From Bacteroidota bacterium (GTDB lineage Bacteria > Bacteroidota > Bacteroidia > Chitinophagales > Chitinophagaceae), in the NCBI GenBank assembly GCA_023417815.1, contig JAEZEI010000006.1, positions 1 through 64,000 on the forward strand: a stretch of DNA of 64,000 nt, in the 5' to 3' direction. Each line of letters opens with the position of its first letter. Positions within the stretch are counted from its first letter, which is position 1. Of this stretch, positions 35,426 through 43,586 are shown one piece after another. The position numbers and the translations under genes were made by a program. The notes beneath the pieces are model-generated. The model ran no database searches. It was not told where the DNA came from and was given only the letters and a program-made list of their open reading frames with translations.

Positions 35426-36043
35426 TTACTTCTGGATTAAAACGATTGAACCATTATGACCGGGTACGGACCCGCTTACCAATACATAATTCTTTTCAGG
35501 GAACACTCTTACTACCTTCAGTCCTTTCATCTTCACCCTGTCGCCACCCATGCGGCCTGCCATACGCATTCCTTTGAATACACGACTGGCATCGGATGAG
35601 TTACCGATAGAACCCGGCGCACGCTGACGATCATGCTGACCGTGAGATTGCTCACCAACACCGGAGAATCCATGGCGTTTTACCACACCCTGGAAACCCT
35701 TACCTTTTGAGGTTCCAACCACTTCAACACTGTCGCCTTCGGCGAAAATGTCAACCGTGATCGCTTCACCTACATTTAGGTCTGATTCGCTATCGCGTAT
35801 TTCCCTGATTACTTTTTTTGGAGCTGTATTAGCTTTTGCAAAGTGGCTGATGGCAGCCTTGCTGGAGTGCTTTTCCTTTTTGTCGCCGAATGCGATCTGG
35901 AGGGCATTATATCCGTCTGTTTCAACGGTCTTCTTCTGGGTTACAACACATGGCCCTGCCTCTATGATGGTAACTGCGGTTTGCTTACCGGTTTTATCAA
36001 AGATGCTGGTCATGCCAACCTTCTTACCAATAATACTTTTCAT
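35426..36043 (-). CDS. rplC: 50S ribosomal protein L3
   Basis: The 205-residue protein starts MKSIIGKKVGMTSIFDKTG and has the L3 signature GKGFQGVVKRHGFSG and RMAGRMGGDRVKMKGLKV. The 123-base leader after rpsJ contains a GTCCTG-N8-CAGGAC hairpin at 36066-36085. Confidence 0.97.
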   Translation of the reverse strand: MKSIIGKKVGMTSIFDKTGKQTAVTIIEAGPCVVTQKKTVETDGYNALQIAFGDKKEKHSSKAAISHFAKANTAPKKVIREIRDSESDLNVGEAITVDIFAEGDSVEVVGTSKGKGFQGVVKRHGFSGVGEQSHGQHDRQRAPGSIGNSSDASRVFKGMRMAGRMGGDRVKMKGLKVVRVFPEKNYVLVSGSVPGHNGSIVLIQK

Positions 36044-36166
36044 CGTATCTGTTTTATACCCAGCGGTCCTGCATATTGCCAGGACTTAGGCGTTCAATTT
36101 TTTTTCTTTTTAAGAACTTAACCTGTGCCTTTCCCCTATCCGGCGAACCGGGATGAGGAAGGTTCA

Positions 36167-36472
36167 TCAAGCCTTTATCTCAACATCAACACCACTTGGA
36201 AGATCCAGTTTGCTCAGCGCATCAACGGTGCGGCTGCTGCTGGTGTAAATGTCTAACAAACGTTTATGTGTGCACAATTGGAACTGCTCACGTGCCTTTT
36301 TGTTTACGTGAGGAGAACGAAGTACAGTGAATATCTTTTTGTGCGTAGGCAAAGGAATTGGACCTGTTACCACTGCACCTGTACTACGTACAGTCTTTAC
36401 GATCTTTTCAGCAGATTTATCCACCAGGTTGTGGTCGTAGGACTGTAACTTGATTCTGATTCGTTGCGACAT
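36167..36472 (-). CDS. rpsJ: 30S ribosomal protein S10
   Basis: The 101-residue protein starts MSQRIRIKLQSYDHNLVDKS and has the S10 signature TGPIPLPTHKKIFTVLRSPH. It is the first gene of the ribosomal block; no fusA, rpsG or rpsL lies upstream. A good promoter match is found 41 bases upstream. Confidence 0.97.
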   Translation of the reverse strand: MSQRIRIKLQSYDHNLVDKSAEKIVKTVRSTGAVVTGPIPLPTHKKIFTVLRSPHVNKKAREQFQLCTHKRLLDIYTSSSRTVDALSKLDLPSGVDVEIKA

Positions 36473-36512
36473 ATATAAAGAACTTTAAAAAATCCGTTTT
36501 TTAAATGGAGTG

Positions 36513-36544
36513 CAAAGGTAAGGGTTGATTTCTATTCCGCAAAA
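36513..36544 (-). promoter_or_regulatory. Promoter of the S10-spc operon
   Basis: On the minus strand TTTTG (36544-36540) is separated by 19 bases from TACCTTTG (36520-36513), matching the Bacteroidota -33 TTTG and -7 TAnnTTTG elements at correct spacing. The leader to rpsJ would be about 35-40 bases. Confidence 0.75.
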
Positions 36545-36632
36545 GAAATATGCAAATATTTATGAGTTTGGCACGAAACCTCTTTCCCCGATTATTTAGT
36601 TCTCCCTGGACCGGCAAAAGGCGAGCGAATAC

Positions 36633-36681
36633 TGTGACATGATCTGTGTGACATTTTAAATGTCACAGAAAAAATGTCACA
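36633..36681. promoter_or_regulatory. Nested perfect dyad of four TGTGACAT half-sites
   Basis: TGTGACAT occurs at 36633-36640 and 36647-36654, and its complement ATGTCACA at 36660-36667 and 36674-36681. All four are symmetric about position 36657; the inner pair extends to a 10-base-pair perfect inverted repeat with one central base. Half-sites on each side are 14 bases apart and the bases between them are not complementary, which favours a protein-binding operator over an RNA hairpin. It lies between rpsJ and the outer-membrane gene. Confidence 0.75.
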
Positions 36682-36701
36682 AAGTAGGTGTCTAGGTTTA
36701 G

Positions 36702-36929
36702 CACCCGGAAGGGTACATTACCCGGGTTAAACGTTTATTTACCGGCTAATGGATTTTTGATCCTTAACTTTCTTTTGGGGCGGGAACGCCAGTTCCCCGA
36801 TTCAATGTCCGCTAAGTTATATATAGGAATGCACCCTAAACGGTACTTTATCCGGGTTAAATACTTATTTCCCGGGTAACTGGTTATTGTTCCCTAACTT
36901 TCTTTTGGGGCGGGAACGCCAGTTCCCCG
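36702..36929. repeat. Two 98-nt direct repeats, period 130
   Basis: Copies at 36702-36799 and 36832-36929 are about 75% identical in the first part and identical over the last 35 bases (36765-36799 and 36895-36929). Each identical block contains the hairpin GGGAAC-GCCA-GTTCCC. Short open frames here arise from the repeat and do not look coding. No gene was found between rpsJ and 37008. Confidence 0.75.
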
Positions 36930-37007
36930 GCCGGGTGGCGCGTAAATTAATCCTGCCATGGGCATTAGGAATGGTTTTTGACATCCGCAAGGTGCACAAA
37001 CCTCTTT

Positions 37008-37856
37008 ATGAAATACACTATCTTATTGCTTTTCGCTTTCATGCCTGGCCTGCTGAAGGCTCAAAGGCTTTCTGCAGACCTTTATGCCGGTGTGGCCAAT
37101 TACCAGGGCGACCTCCAGGGAAGCAGGTTCACATTTTCCCAGGCGGGGGCTGCCATAGGTCTTGGCGCCAGTTACAGGATCTCCAACCGGTTTACGGGCC
37201 GGGCCGCCTTTACCTTCGCGCGCATCGCAGGGAATGATAAACAGAATAAAGAAGGTAAGGGTGTTGATCTGCGAAACCTGAATTTCAAGTCAAACATTTG
37301 GGAACTGCAACTGGCGGCTGAATTTGATATCATGGATCTTGAATACCACAGTTTCGCCCCCTATATTTTTGCCGGGGGTGCAGTTTTCCGCCATAATCCT
37401 TTCACTTTCGACAGCGACAATAATAAAGTATTCCTGAAACCACTTTCCACTGAAGGCCAGGGACTTGCCGAATATCCCGATCGAAAACCCTATAGCCTAA
37501 CCCAGTTTGCAATCCCTTTTGGTGGCGGGGTGAAATTGAGAATGAGTGACAGGGTGCAGTTAGCGGTTGAAGTGGGCTTAAGGAAATTGTTCACGGATTA
37601 CCTTGATGATGTAAGCACTAATTATGTAGATTCTTCTATTCTTGCCGCCGCAAGAGGTCCGCTGGCCGCCGAACTTGCATATCGTGGCGATGAATTACCA
37701 CAGGGTGGAACCTATCCTGATGCCGGGGCGCAGAGAGGAAGTCCAAAACATAAGGACTGGTACTATACTACCGGGTTGAAAGTAAGCTACCGGCTTGGAA
37801 ATGGAAATGGCACCGGCAGAAATGGAGCGGTTGGATGCCCAACCAATATTTTTTAA
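37008..37856 (+). CDS. Outer-membrane beta-barrel protein (DUF6089-like)
   Basis: The 282-residue protein (start MKYTILLLFAFMPG; ten extra upstream codons are unlikely) has a signal peptide ending near LKAQ, then the pattern LSADLYAGVANYQGDLQG and alternating strands typical of an 8-strand outer-membrane barrel, such as YSLTQFAIPFGGGVKLRM and VQLAVEVGLRKLFTDYLDDV. DUF6089-type proteins of Bacteroidota have this GxxNYxGD start. The final residues GNGTGRNGAVGCPTNIF are low-complexity. The stop overlaps the convergent lipoprotein gene by 4 bases. Confidence 0.82.
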   Translation: MKYTILLLFAFMPGLLKAQRLSADLYAGVANYQGDLQGSRFTFSQAGAAIGLGASYRISNRFTGRAAFTFARIAGNDKQNKEGKGVDLRNLNFKSNIWELQLAAEFDIMDLEYHSFAPYIFAGGAVFRHNPFTFDSDNNKVFLKPLSTEGQGLAEYPDRKPYSLTQFAIPFGGGVKLRMSDRVQLAVEVGLRKLFTDYLDDVSTNYVDSSILAAARGPLAAELAYRGDELPQGGTYPDAGAQRGSPKHKDWYYTTGLKVSYRLGNGNGTGRNGAVGCPTNIF

Positions 37857-38548
37857 TTCACGCGAACAACTTCTCCGCCGCTGCTGGCGCTGGAAGTAAC
37901 CTGGGCCCCTCCCCTGTAACGGACAGTTCCACCACTACTGGCACTGGCATTCAGAAGCCGGCTGGCGTGCACGGCTGCCTCCGACCCACTGCTTGCCGAA
38001 GCGCTCGCGGTTTCTGAACTAAGGGTCATAGCATTTATATCCGAGCCGCTGGAGGAAGAAACTTCCAGTTCCCTGGTACGACCTCTCAGTTCTATTTCTG
38101 CACCACTGCTTGCACGCGCATTTACCCGGGGTGCATCTGCATCAGCCCTTATTTCAGCTGCGCTCGAAGCTTCAAATACAATCTGACTTCCTGAGGATAT
38201 CTGGCCGGAAGTGCTTACTTCTGCAGCCATAGACGCCTTAATGGCTTCTATCGAAGGTGCATTTATATACACATTAAGATGTGCGTTCCTGAAATTTTTG
38301 CGGGTGGTTTTCACGCGAAGCGTGCTGCCGGACACATCAACATCAATATATCTTATCAGGTTATCATCAGCTTCCACTTCAACGCGGTAAGGACCATTCC
38401 TTATTTCAACTTTAAAGGGTCCGGAGATACTTACCTTATTGAATGAACCTTTATCAAAGTTCCGGGATACAATATCACCACTGCCACGTTTTACATTGCA
38501 TGAAGTGAGAACTGTTCCGAAAAATAAAATAATGAGAAGATTTTTCAT
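37853..38548 (-). CDS. Head-GIN-domain lipoprotein (DUF2807)
   Basis: The 231-residue protein (start MKNLLIILFFGTVLTSC) is a predicted lipoprotein with lipidated Cys17. The rest is a right-handed beta-helix-like repeat region rich in SSGSE, SSAAE and ASSGG steps, with the GIN-type start FNKVSISGPFKVEIRNG. The head-GIN domain is found in putative surface adhesins; function is not proven. It lies downstream of the binding-protein gene with a 49-base gap. Confidence 0.88.
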   Translation of the reverse strand: MKNLLIILFFGTVLTSCNVKRGSGDIVSRNFDKGSFNKVSISGPFKVEIRNGPYRVEVEADDNLIRYIDVDVSGSTLRVKTTRKNFRNAHLNVYINAPSIEAIKASMAAEVSTSGQISSGSQIVFEASSAAEIRADADAPRVNARASSGAEIELRGRTRELEVSSSSGSDINAMTLSSETASASASSGSEAAVHASRLLNASASSGGTVRYRGGAQVTSSASSGGEVVRVN

Positions 38549-38597
38549 GGGAACAAAGATTTCACTTTTTCCCACAGATTCAAATCTTTTTTTATGA

Positions 38598-39752
38598 TTA
38601 CCAGGCTTTTGAGGCTACACGGTTCTGGGCGCGGATAAAATATAGGTGTTTGTTCTCGAAATAATCCGGCGTGTTCGTTCCTCTAATAAATACCGGTTTA
38701 AAATTAAAGTCGCTGAAGATCTTTTTGTCCGTCGAATTAATATGACTCATAAAATCATCCGGGTGGCTCGCAAGCAGGCTGGTAAAAAGCATTACGGTTT
38801 CGAAACCTTTATATGCATTGTCCGTAGGATTCCCTTTGTACTTTTTCAAATAATTATCGCGGATAGTGCGGGTATAATTGTTGTTCTCGATATTAAAATA
38901 AGGAGTGGTGAAATACACCGGGAACTCGGGGTTCTTGTTTTTTGAGGATAAAGTAAAATTATCCCAGTTTGGCATCCCGATAAGCTTAATGTAATAAGTG
39001 CTGTTCAGCGAAGCGCTGGTTTCAATAAGCGAACGTGAGAACTGCTCTTCCAGGCTGCCGCTGATAACGATATTATTCTTTGTGCTGTCGAGGTATTCCT
39101 CCAACGCTGAAATATCATCGTTCTTTATATTCACTACCTGCAGGTTAAGTAAGGGTTTGCCATCAGGCATATTAGCGCTTCTGAAATAATCAATCACCCG
39201 GTCTTCCTGTACCCCGGGCTTTCGCACAAGTATAAGATTATCGGCGCTGTGGCTTTGAAGCAGGTAGGTATGGATCGCTTCGCAGTGTGCACGCAAGGTG
39301 GAATTCATGATAACAAGGAATGGATTTCCTGAAACCCCTCCATCGTTGGGATAGGTGGCGGAAATGAATGGAATATTCTTCTCTAATGAGAAAGCTGCCA
39401 GTTCCTGGAAGTCCATGTCTTTAACAGATCCGATAATGAGATCGAGTTCATCGATCTTTTTATTCCGGATCAGGTCAGCGATAGATTCCTTTTCCGACCG
39501 GGTATCAAAAAAGTAAGTCTTGATTTTTTTACCGGGAATGTTGAGGCTGTCGAGCGCGATCTCTGCACCCTGCATGAATTCAAGCCCGGGGAGTACGAAT
39601 TTTGGAAAATTCTTTTTGTACCTGTAAGCGTCGCCGTTAAAAGCTGAATCAAGGTAAAGCGGGGCGAACACTCCCACATTCAATACGGGTTTCTGCGCAT
39701 GCGTTAAAAGAAAAAAGAATGAAACCAGTACCGTAACGTATATGTTCTTCAT
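38598..39752 (-). CDS. Periplasmic-binding-protein-like (type I fold) exported protein
   Basis: The 384-residue protein (start MKNIYVTVLVSFFFLL) has a signal peptide ending near HAQ and a two-lobe layout like branched-chain amino-acid binding proteins: NVGVFAPLYLDSAF at the start, FMQGAEIALDSL, DLIIGSVKDMDFQELAAF and a second lobe with GMPNWDNFTL and NAYKGFETVMLFTSLLASHP. No transporter gene is near, so a sensing or lipoprotein-assembly role is possible. It begins 2 bases after the guaA stop, suggesting co-transcription. Confidence 0.8.
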   Translation of the reverse strand: MKNIYVTVLVSFFFLLTHAQKPVLNVGVFAPLYLDSAFNGDAYRYKKNFPKFVLPGLEFMQGAEIALDSLNIPGKKIKTYFFDTRSEKESIADLIRNKKIDELDLIIGSVKDMDFQELAAFSLEKNIPFISATYPNDGGVSGNPFLVIMNSTLRAHCEAIHTYLLQSHSADNLILVRKPGVQEDRVIDYFRSANMPDGKPLLNLQVVNIKNDDISALEEYLDSTKNNIVISGSLEEQFSRSLIETSASLNSTYYIKLIGMPNWDNFTLSSKNKNPEFPVYFTTPYFNIENNNYTRTIRDNYLKKYKGNPTDNAYKGFETVMLFTSLLASHPDDFMSHINSTDKKIFSDFNFKPVFIRGTNTPDYFENKHLYFIRAQNRVASKAW

Positions 39753-39754
39753 AT

Positions 39755-41281
39755 TTATTCCCATTCAATGGTTGCAGGTGGTTTACTGCTGATATCGTAC
39801 ACCACCCTGTTTATTCCTTTCACCTGGTTTATGATCGCATTGCTTACGTAGGCCATAAAATCATACGGCAGGTGCGCCCAGTCAGCGGTCATTCCATCTA
39901 CTGAAGTTACTGCTCTTAATGCGATGGTATATTCATACGTTCTTTCATCGCCCATCACCCCAACACTCTTTACGGGAAGCAGGATTGCTCCGGCCTGCCA
40001 CACCTTTTCATATAAGCCAAACTTCCTCAGTCCCTCAGTGTAAATGAAGTCTGCATCCTGCAACAACTGTACCTTATCTTCAGTAACTTCTCCTAAGATA
40101 CGGATTCCAAGGCCTGGGCCGGGAAATGGATGGCGGTTTAACATATCAGCAGGAATTCCAAGTTCCAGCCCTATTTTTCTCACTTCATCCTTGAATAACA
40201 ATCGCAATGGTTCCACTAACTTAAGTTTCATGGTCTCCGGCAGGCCTCCAACATTATGATGGCTTTTAATGGTAACCGAAGGACCATGCACTGAAACGGA
40301 TTCTATCACGTCAGGATAAATTGTGCCCTGCCCGAGATAGGAAATATTTTCTATCCTGTGCGCTTCTTTATCAAAAACCTCGATGAACGCATTACCGATC
40401 GCTTTGCGTTTTTCCTCCGGTAATACTTTGCCCGCAAGCTTGGTATAGAAATGTTCTCTTGAATCTACTCCTTGCACATTCAATCCTAATGTTCTATAAG
40501 TTTCCAGCACCGCTTCAAATTCGTGTTTGCGAAGCAGGCCGTTATCAACGAATATTCCGAAGAGATTTTTCCCGATCGCTTTATGGATCAAAGTTGCCGC
40601 CACAGTGCTGTCAACCCCTCCGCTAAGCCCCATTACTACCCTGCTGTCGCCGAGTTGCTCCTTTAGCGACTTCACCGTATCTGAAATAAAATGTTCCGGG
40701 GTCCAGTCGCCTTTGCAGCCACAAATATTGAAAACAAAATTGCGCAAGATCGTGCGGCCTTCTGAAGAATGATAAACTTCCGGGTGGAATTGTAATCCGT
40801 AAAGAGGTACATCGCCGTTTGCGCGGAATGCCGCCACCGGGATACTTTCAGTGGTCCCCAACAGGGAGAAACCGGCAGGTAGTTCCTTGATGGTATCACT
40901 ATGGCTCATCCACACCTGCGAGTCCTGGCTGATCCCTTCCAGCAAGGCATCCTGCTGCACTATATTAAAACGCGCGCGCCCATATTCCCTTTTATCACTT
41001 TTCTCCACCCTGCCGTTAAACGTCTTTGCGGTAAGTTGGGCACCATAACAAATGCCCAGCAATGGCATTGAATTCAGGTAGGCTACATCAACAGAAGGAG
41101 CACCATCTTCGTTCACCGAGAATGGCGATCCGGAAAGGATCACACCCCGGGTGCCTTCACCGAATTCAACCTTTTGATGAAAAGGTATAATCTCGCAAAA
41201 AACATTTAACTCCCTCACCGCCCGTGCAATAAGCTGTGTGTACTGGCTGCCGAAATCGAGGATAATGATCTTTTCTGTCAT
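39755..41281 (-). CDS. guaA: GMP synthase (glutamine-hydrolysing)
   Basis: GuaA converts XMP to GMP with ATP and glutamine. The 508-residue protein has the class I amidotransferase domain (Cys nucleophile in GICYGAQL, His/Glu in FHPEVYHS), the ATP pyrophosphatase P-loop GLSGGVDST and the dimerisation domain with PFPGPGLGIRILGE and terminal KPPATIEWE. The guanine deaminase elsewhere in the window works on the same purine pool. Confidence 0.97.
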   Translation of the reverse strand: MTEKIIILDFGSQYTQLIARAVRELNVFCEIIPFHQKVEFGEGTRGVILSGSPFSVNEDGAPSVDVAYLNSMPLLGICYGAQLTAKTFNGRVEKSDKREYGRARFNIVQQDALLEGISQDSQVWMSHSDTIKELPAGFSLLGTTESIPVAAFRANGDVPLYGLQFHPEVYHSSEGRTILRNFVFNICGCKGDWTPEHFISDTVKSLKEQLGDSRVVMGLSGGVDSTVAATLIHKAIGKNLFGIFVDNGLLRKHEFEAVLETYRTLGLNVQGVDSREHFYTKLAGKVLPEEKRKAIGNAFIEVFDKEAHRIENISYLGQGTIYPDVIESVSVHGPSVTIKSHHNVGGLPETMKLKLVEPLRLLFKDEVRKIGLELGIPADMLNRHPFPGPGLGIRILGEVTEDKVQLLQDADFIYTEGLRKFGLYEKVWQAGAILLPVKSVGVMGDERTYEYTIALRAVTSVDGMTADWAHLPYDFMAYVSNAIINQVKGINRVVYDISSKPPATIEWE

Positions 41282-41333
41282 GCCCGCGAAGGTAGGAAAC
41301 CAAAAAAAATTTGTGATAAGAAAAAGATACCTT

Positions 41334-41352
41334 TACTTTGTGTTTCAAAGTA
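41334..41352 (+). promoter_or_regulatory. Palindromic operator ACTTTG-N5-CAAAGT, copy 1
   Basis: TACTTTG-TGTTT-CAAAGTA is a perfect 7-base-pair inverted repeat with a 5-base spacer ending 7 bases before the ATG at 41360. The left arm overlaps a TTTG-type -7 sequence. The same palindrome core recurs at 42275-42291, before the third gene of the unit that encodes the winged-helix regulator. Confidence 0.75.
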
Positions 41353-41359
41353 CTTTTAG

Positions 41360-41962
41360 ATGAAAGATACACAGGATTATATAAAGGACATATCGGAGAT
41401 GCGCTCCATGATGGAACGTTCCTCCAGGTTTCTCGCCCTTTCGGGAATGGCGGGGATCATAACCGGCCTCCTGGCCCTGGCCGGTGCATTCCTTGCATAC
41501 AGGTATTTTGATTTTAACCCTCAGGAGATCTCAGGTACAAGCCCTGTTAATAATGTCATCCTGACGGCGGTTACGGTTTTCATCCTCGCAGCCATAACGG
41601 CCTATTACTTTACATGGAAGAAAACGGTTAAGCGCGGAGAGAAACTCTGGAACCCTGTTTCAAAAAGACTCTTATTCAATATTTCCATACCGCTGATCAC
41701 CGGGGCTGCCCTGATAATTATCCTGGCCATAAACGGGCTAACTGGTCTGCTGGCTCCTCTTTCACTTATATTCTATGGTCTTGGGCTGGTCAATGCCAGT
41801 AAGTTCACCTATGATGAGATCAGGGTATTGGGATTGATCCAGATCGTACTTGGCCTGATCGCCATATGGAACATCGGCGCAGGAATGTTGTGCTGGGCGC
41901 TTGGCTTTGGCGCAGCACATATTATTTACGGTATATACATGCATAATCGTTACGGCAAGTGA
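41360..41962 (+). CDS. Membrane protein of a regulator-linked operon
   Basis: The 200-residue protein has a short soluble N-terminus with a helical MRSMMERSSRFLALSGMAGI lead-in and six hydrophobic segments (about 25-47, 68-86, 108-125, 128-145, 153-170, 176-193). No known transporter motif was seen. It overlaps the next gene by GTGA (4 bases) and is preceded by the palindrome, so it is probably controlled by its neighbour. Confidence 0.75.
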   Translation: MKDTQDYIKDISEMRSMMERSSRFLALSGMAGIITGLLALAGAFLAYRYFDFNPQEISGTSPVNNVILTAVTVFILAAITAYYFTWKKTVKRGEKLWNPVSKRLLFNISIPLITGAALIIILAINGLTGLLAPLSLIFYGLGLVNASKFTYDEIRVLGLIQIVLGLIAIWNIGAGMLCWALGFGAAHIIYGIYMHNRYGK

Positions 41963-42258
41963 AAGTCAGCATTCAATCATTGAACAGGATCTTCGACAGC
42001 AGGATAAGGCTTGGCATCATGTCTGCCCTTGCGGTGAATGATACCCTCGACTTTAATTCCCTGAAGGAATTGCTTGATGTAACGGACGGAAACCTGGCAA
42101 GCCATATGAAATCGCTGGAGAAAGAAAACTATGTTAGGGTGAACAAATCTTTTGTCGGGAAAAAACCGAATACAACATATTCGCTTACCTCCCAGGGTAA
42201 AAAGGCTTTTGAAGATCACCTTAAAGCCCTGGAAGAATTGATAAAAAGTCAGCGCTGA
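41959..42258 (+). CDS. Winged-helix transcriptional regulator
   Basis: The 99-residue protein is a single winged-helix domain: LNRIFDSRIRLGIMSALAV, FNSLKELLDVTDGNLASHMK as the recognition helix, and the wing KPNTTYSLTSQGKKAF, ending in a dimerisation helix. It resembles the small MarR/PadR-like helix-turn-helix family common in Bacteroidota. The start is GTG overlapping the preceding stop. It most likely represses its own operon and the 42319 gene by binding the palindromes at 41334-41352 and 42275-42291. Confidence 0.88.
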   Translation: MKVSIQSLNRIFDSRIRLGIMSALAVNDTLDFNSLKELLDVTDGNLASHMKSLEKENYVRVNKSFVGKKPNTTYSLTSQGKKAFEDHLKALEELIKSQR

Positions 42259-42274
42259 TTTTTTTTGTACATCT

Positions 42275-42291
42275 ACTTTGAAAAACAAAGT
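42275..42291 (+). promoter_or_regulatory. Palindromic operator ACTTTG-N5-CAAAGT, copy 2
   Basis: ACTTTG-AAAAA-CAAAGT has the same arms and spacer length as the copy at 41334-41352 and lies 27 bases before the ATG at 42319, directly after the regulator gene. It again overlaps a TACTTTG -7-like element, so the third gene may have its own controlled promoter. Confidence 0.75.
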
Positions 42292-42318
42292 TCTTTTTAA
42301 AAATAAAAAATAACAGAA

Positions 42319-43539
42319 ATGAAAAACGAGATCTTATCAAAGCTAAATGATCCGGCTTCGCTGGAAAAACTTTACCGGAGCAATAAGCGTGTATTCGCGC
42401 ATGCTTTCAATGAATTGTACCCCGAGATAAAGTCAGCGCCACTGGCCGGGTTCTGGAACGAAAGGCTCAATTCCAGGATTGGTTCGGTTTCGAGGATCGA
42501 ACTTTTACTGATCATCGCAGGCGTGATCGTAGCGGGAATTTTAGCAAAGATCCCTGCTTTCGCAGGAATTGATGAAGACTTCTTTTACCCAAGAAATATT
42601 GGCTTCATACTGTTCCCGGTGCTGACAGCATATTTTGCATGGAAGAATAAGACCCGGCTTACAACACTGATCATAACAGGGATCGTTTTCGCGGCCTCTG
42701 CGATCTATATAAATCTTCTTCCAAAAGAATACAGCGATACATTGATGCTTGCATGCATACACCTGTTCCTTTTTTTATGGTTTGTTACGGAAACCGCATT
42801 TTCTTCAGACAGCGGACCAAACTCCCGCATAGAGTTTCTCCGTTTTAACGGCGACCTCCTCATCATGAGTGGACTGATAGTTCTGGCAGGCGGTATCCTC
42901 ACTGGCATAACCCTCACCCTCTTTTCTTTCATAGGCCTTAATATTGAAACATTTTATTTTGAAAACATCGTGGTGTTCGCTCTTCCGGCCGTTCCGATTA
43001 TCGGAACCTATCTCACGCGGAATAATCCAAATCTTGTAGGAAGGATCTCGCCTGTAATGGCCAGGATATTCGGACCATTGGTGCTTGTTATGCTTACCGT
43101 ATATCTTGCAGCGATCATCTACCTTGGAAAGGACCCATACAATGACAGGGATTCACTGATGATCTTCAACCTGCTGCTTGTTGGTGTTCTCGCAATTATA
43201 TTCTTCTCTGTTTCTGATTCAGATAACGACAGGATCTCGGGCACCTGGGTATTATTCCTTTTATCGGTGCTTACAATAGCTATTAATTGCATAGCATTAT
43301 CAGCTATCCTTTTCCGCATCTCTGAATGGGGACTAACTCCAAACAGGACCGCGATCCTTGGAGCAAATTTCCTGGTATTGATCAACCTGCTCCTGGTATC
43401 TCACAACCTTTTTAAAGTTATCAGGAAAAGGGCGGGAATGGATACAGTCAGGAAGACTATTACAGCATACCTGCCGGTATATTTCATTTGGGTGGGGTTA
43501 GTTGCCTTCCTGTTCCCACTATTATTCGGCTTTAAGTAA
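42319..43539 (+). CDS. Large multi-pass membrane protein (DUF4153-like)
   Basis: The 406-residue protein has a soluble start of about 55 residues (LNDPASLEKLYRSNKRVFAHA) and about eleven membrane segments. The layout resembles DUF4153/DUF4173-type Bacteroidota membrane proteins, a tentative match. No active-site motif was seen. It follows the regulator by 60 bases with its own palindrome, so regulated expression with the 41360 gene is likely. Confidence 0.72.
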   Translation: MKNEILSKLNDPASLEKLYRSNKRVFAHAFNELYPEIKSAPLAGFWNERLNSRIGSVSRIELLLIIAGVIVAGILAKIPAFAGIDEDFFYPRNIGFILFPVLTAYFAWKNKTRLTTLIITGIVFAASAIYINLLPKEYSDTLMLACIHLFLFLWFVTETAFSSDSGPNSRIEFLRFNGDLLIMSGLIVLAGGILTGITLTLFSFIGLNIETFYFENIVVFALPAVPIIGTYLTRNNPNLVGRISPVMARIFGPLVLVMLTVYLAAIIYLGKDPYNDRDSLMIFNLLLVGVLAIIFFSVSDSDNDRISGTWVLFLLSVLTIAINCIALSAILFRISEWGLTPNRTAILGANFLVLINLLLVSHNLFKVIRKRAGMDTVRKTITAYLPVYFIWVGLVAFLFPLLFGFK

Positions 43540-43586
43540 AGATCTGTTCATTATAAGTACCTTGGTATTGATTAAATATTAGGTAC

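Noticed and set aside
36633..36681. CRP-type binding site (TGTGA...TCACA)
   Set aside because: The half-sites resemble CRP arms, but the spacer is 11 bases instead of 6 and there are four nested half-sites, so I describe it as an unknown operator.
36777..36799. Intrinsic terminator at the GGGAAC-GCCA-GTTCCC hairpins
   Set aside because: Neither strand has a T tract directly after the stem.
36688..37237. Two short plus-strand open frames within the direct repeats
   Set aside because: They share repeat-derived sequence, lack a credible start and similarity to any family, and the second runs out of frame through the start of the outer-membrane gene.
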